Source: GCA-020344715 sp050115935 | Lineage (GTDB): Archaea; Thermoproteota; Bathyarchaeia; Bathyarchaeales; Bathyarchaeaceae | Direction: 5' to 3' | Assembly: GCA_050115935.1 (NCBI GenBank) | Contig: JASFPO010000125.1 | Location: forward strand, 1 to 5,596 | DNA length: 5,596 nucleotides | In this document: in pieces, positions 5,260 through 5,596 of the stretch | Layout of the letters: every line of letters begins with the position of its first letter | Numbering within the stretch: the first letter of the stretch is position 1 | Position numbers and translations under genes: made by a program | Notes under the pieces: generated by a model | The model's database searches: none | Told to the model about the DNA's origin: nothing | What the model saw: only the letters and a program-made list of their open reading frames with translations

Positions 5260-5596
5260 ATGAGTACTGTACAATCATCGAGAAAGATTTTCCGAAAATC
5301 AGCTAAGGAGGCTACAAGCGCTCCCAAGGTCGATTGCAAACCGCTAAGACCAAACGTTTATGTTGAAAATCAAAGAAGCCTGGTTGCTTTAGTTCGAACC
5401 GAAAACCGAGAGAATGGAATAACCGAAGCATTGCGTCTCATCGGTGGAATAAAACCTGCACTAGAAGATCTTGAAGAAGGCTATGTTCTCGTAAAGCCTA
5501 ACTGTAACAGCCATGATCCTTTCCCGGCGAGCACTCATCCCAACATGGTAAGACTTGTCTTAGAACGCCTAATCGAAGCTGGGTTGCAGAGAGAAC
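5260..5596 (+). CDS. DUF362-like protein, N-terminal part (runs off the window)
   Basis: The first 112 residues of a protein cut by the window end. From residue 41 it matches the start of DUF362 proteins: VALVRTENRENGITEAL, then a beta strand and the signature VKPNCNS at 78-84, followed by PASTHP at 89-94 and a helix LVLERLIEAG. DUF362 proteins are widespread in archaea and anaerobic bacteria, often carry iron-sulfur cysteine motifs further on, and have no settled function; those later parts are outside the window. Residues 1-40 are a basic extension (SRKIFRKSAKEA) before the domain, with no hydrophobic core, so it is not a normal signal peptide. C82 inside the signature may or may not be functional. 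The start ATG at 5260 has no clear ribosome site, fitting a short-leader transcript from the promoter at 5221-5230. Confidence 0.8.
   Translation, partial: MSTVQSSRKIFRKSAKEATSAPKVDCKPLRPNVYVENQRSLVALVRTENRENGITEALRLIGGIKPALEDLEEGYVLVKPNCNSHDPFPASTHPNMVRLVLERLIEAGLQRE

Overview
The window looks archaeal. Gene starts are preceded by AT-rich TATA-like boxes, often with short or no leaders; stops are followed by T-runs; and the genes include a TrmB-type regulator, a Cys-rich DUF3795-like protein, a DUF362-like protein and an N-glycosylation-rich, membrane-anchored surface protein. Moderate A+T content and this repertoire suggest a mesophilic TACK-type archaeon such as a Bathyarchaeia-like lineage. 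That placement is inference; no rRNA or marker gene is present to confirm it.

Layout. 1-303 has no supported gene but holds a 12-bp palindrome and a 10-bp tandem repeat. 333-605 (minus) encodes a small 11-cysteine DUF3795-like protein. It is divergent from 753-2060 (plus), a response-regulator receiver domain fused to a TrmB-family winged helix and a TrmB-type C-terminal domain. The 147-bp gap between them holds a 12-bp palindrome inside an operator-like cluster. 2258-2707 (plus) encodes an SRPBCC/AHSA1-like protein behind a promoter with an 11-bp inverted repeat. 2858-3331 (plus) encodes a two-helix membrane protein with a C-terminal zinc ribbon. It converges, with 11 bp between stops, on 3343-4986 (minus), a large secreted glycoprotein-like protein with a signal peptide and a C-terminal anchor. 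5260 to the window end (plus) is the N-terminal part of a DUF362-like protein, preceded by a 9-bp inverted repeat whose loop contains a TATA-like box.

How they fit together. Every gene seems to have its own promoter; no operon is evident. The REC-TrmB protein is the only DNA-binding regulator in view, so it is a candidate for binding the palindromic sites near it, but nothing in the sequence proves this, and no histidine kinase lies in the window. No mobile element, CRISPR array, tRNA or rRNA was seen. The least conventional items are the REC-TrmB fusion and the repeated pattern of inverted repeats at TATA boxes.
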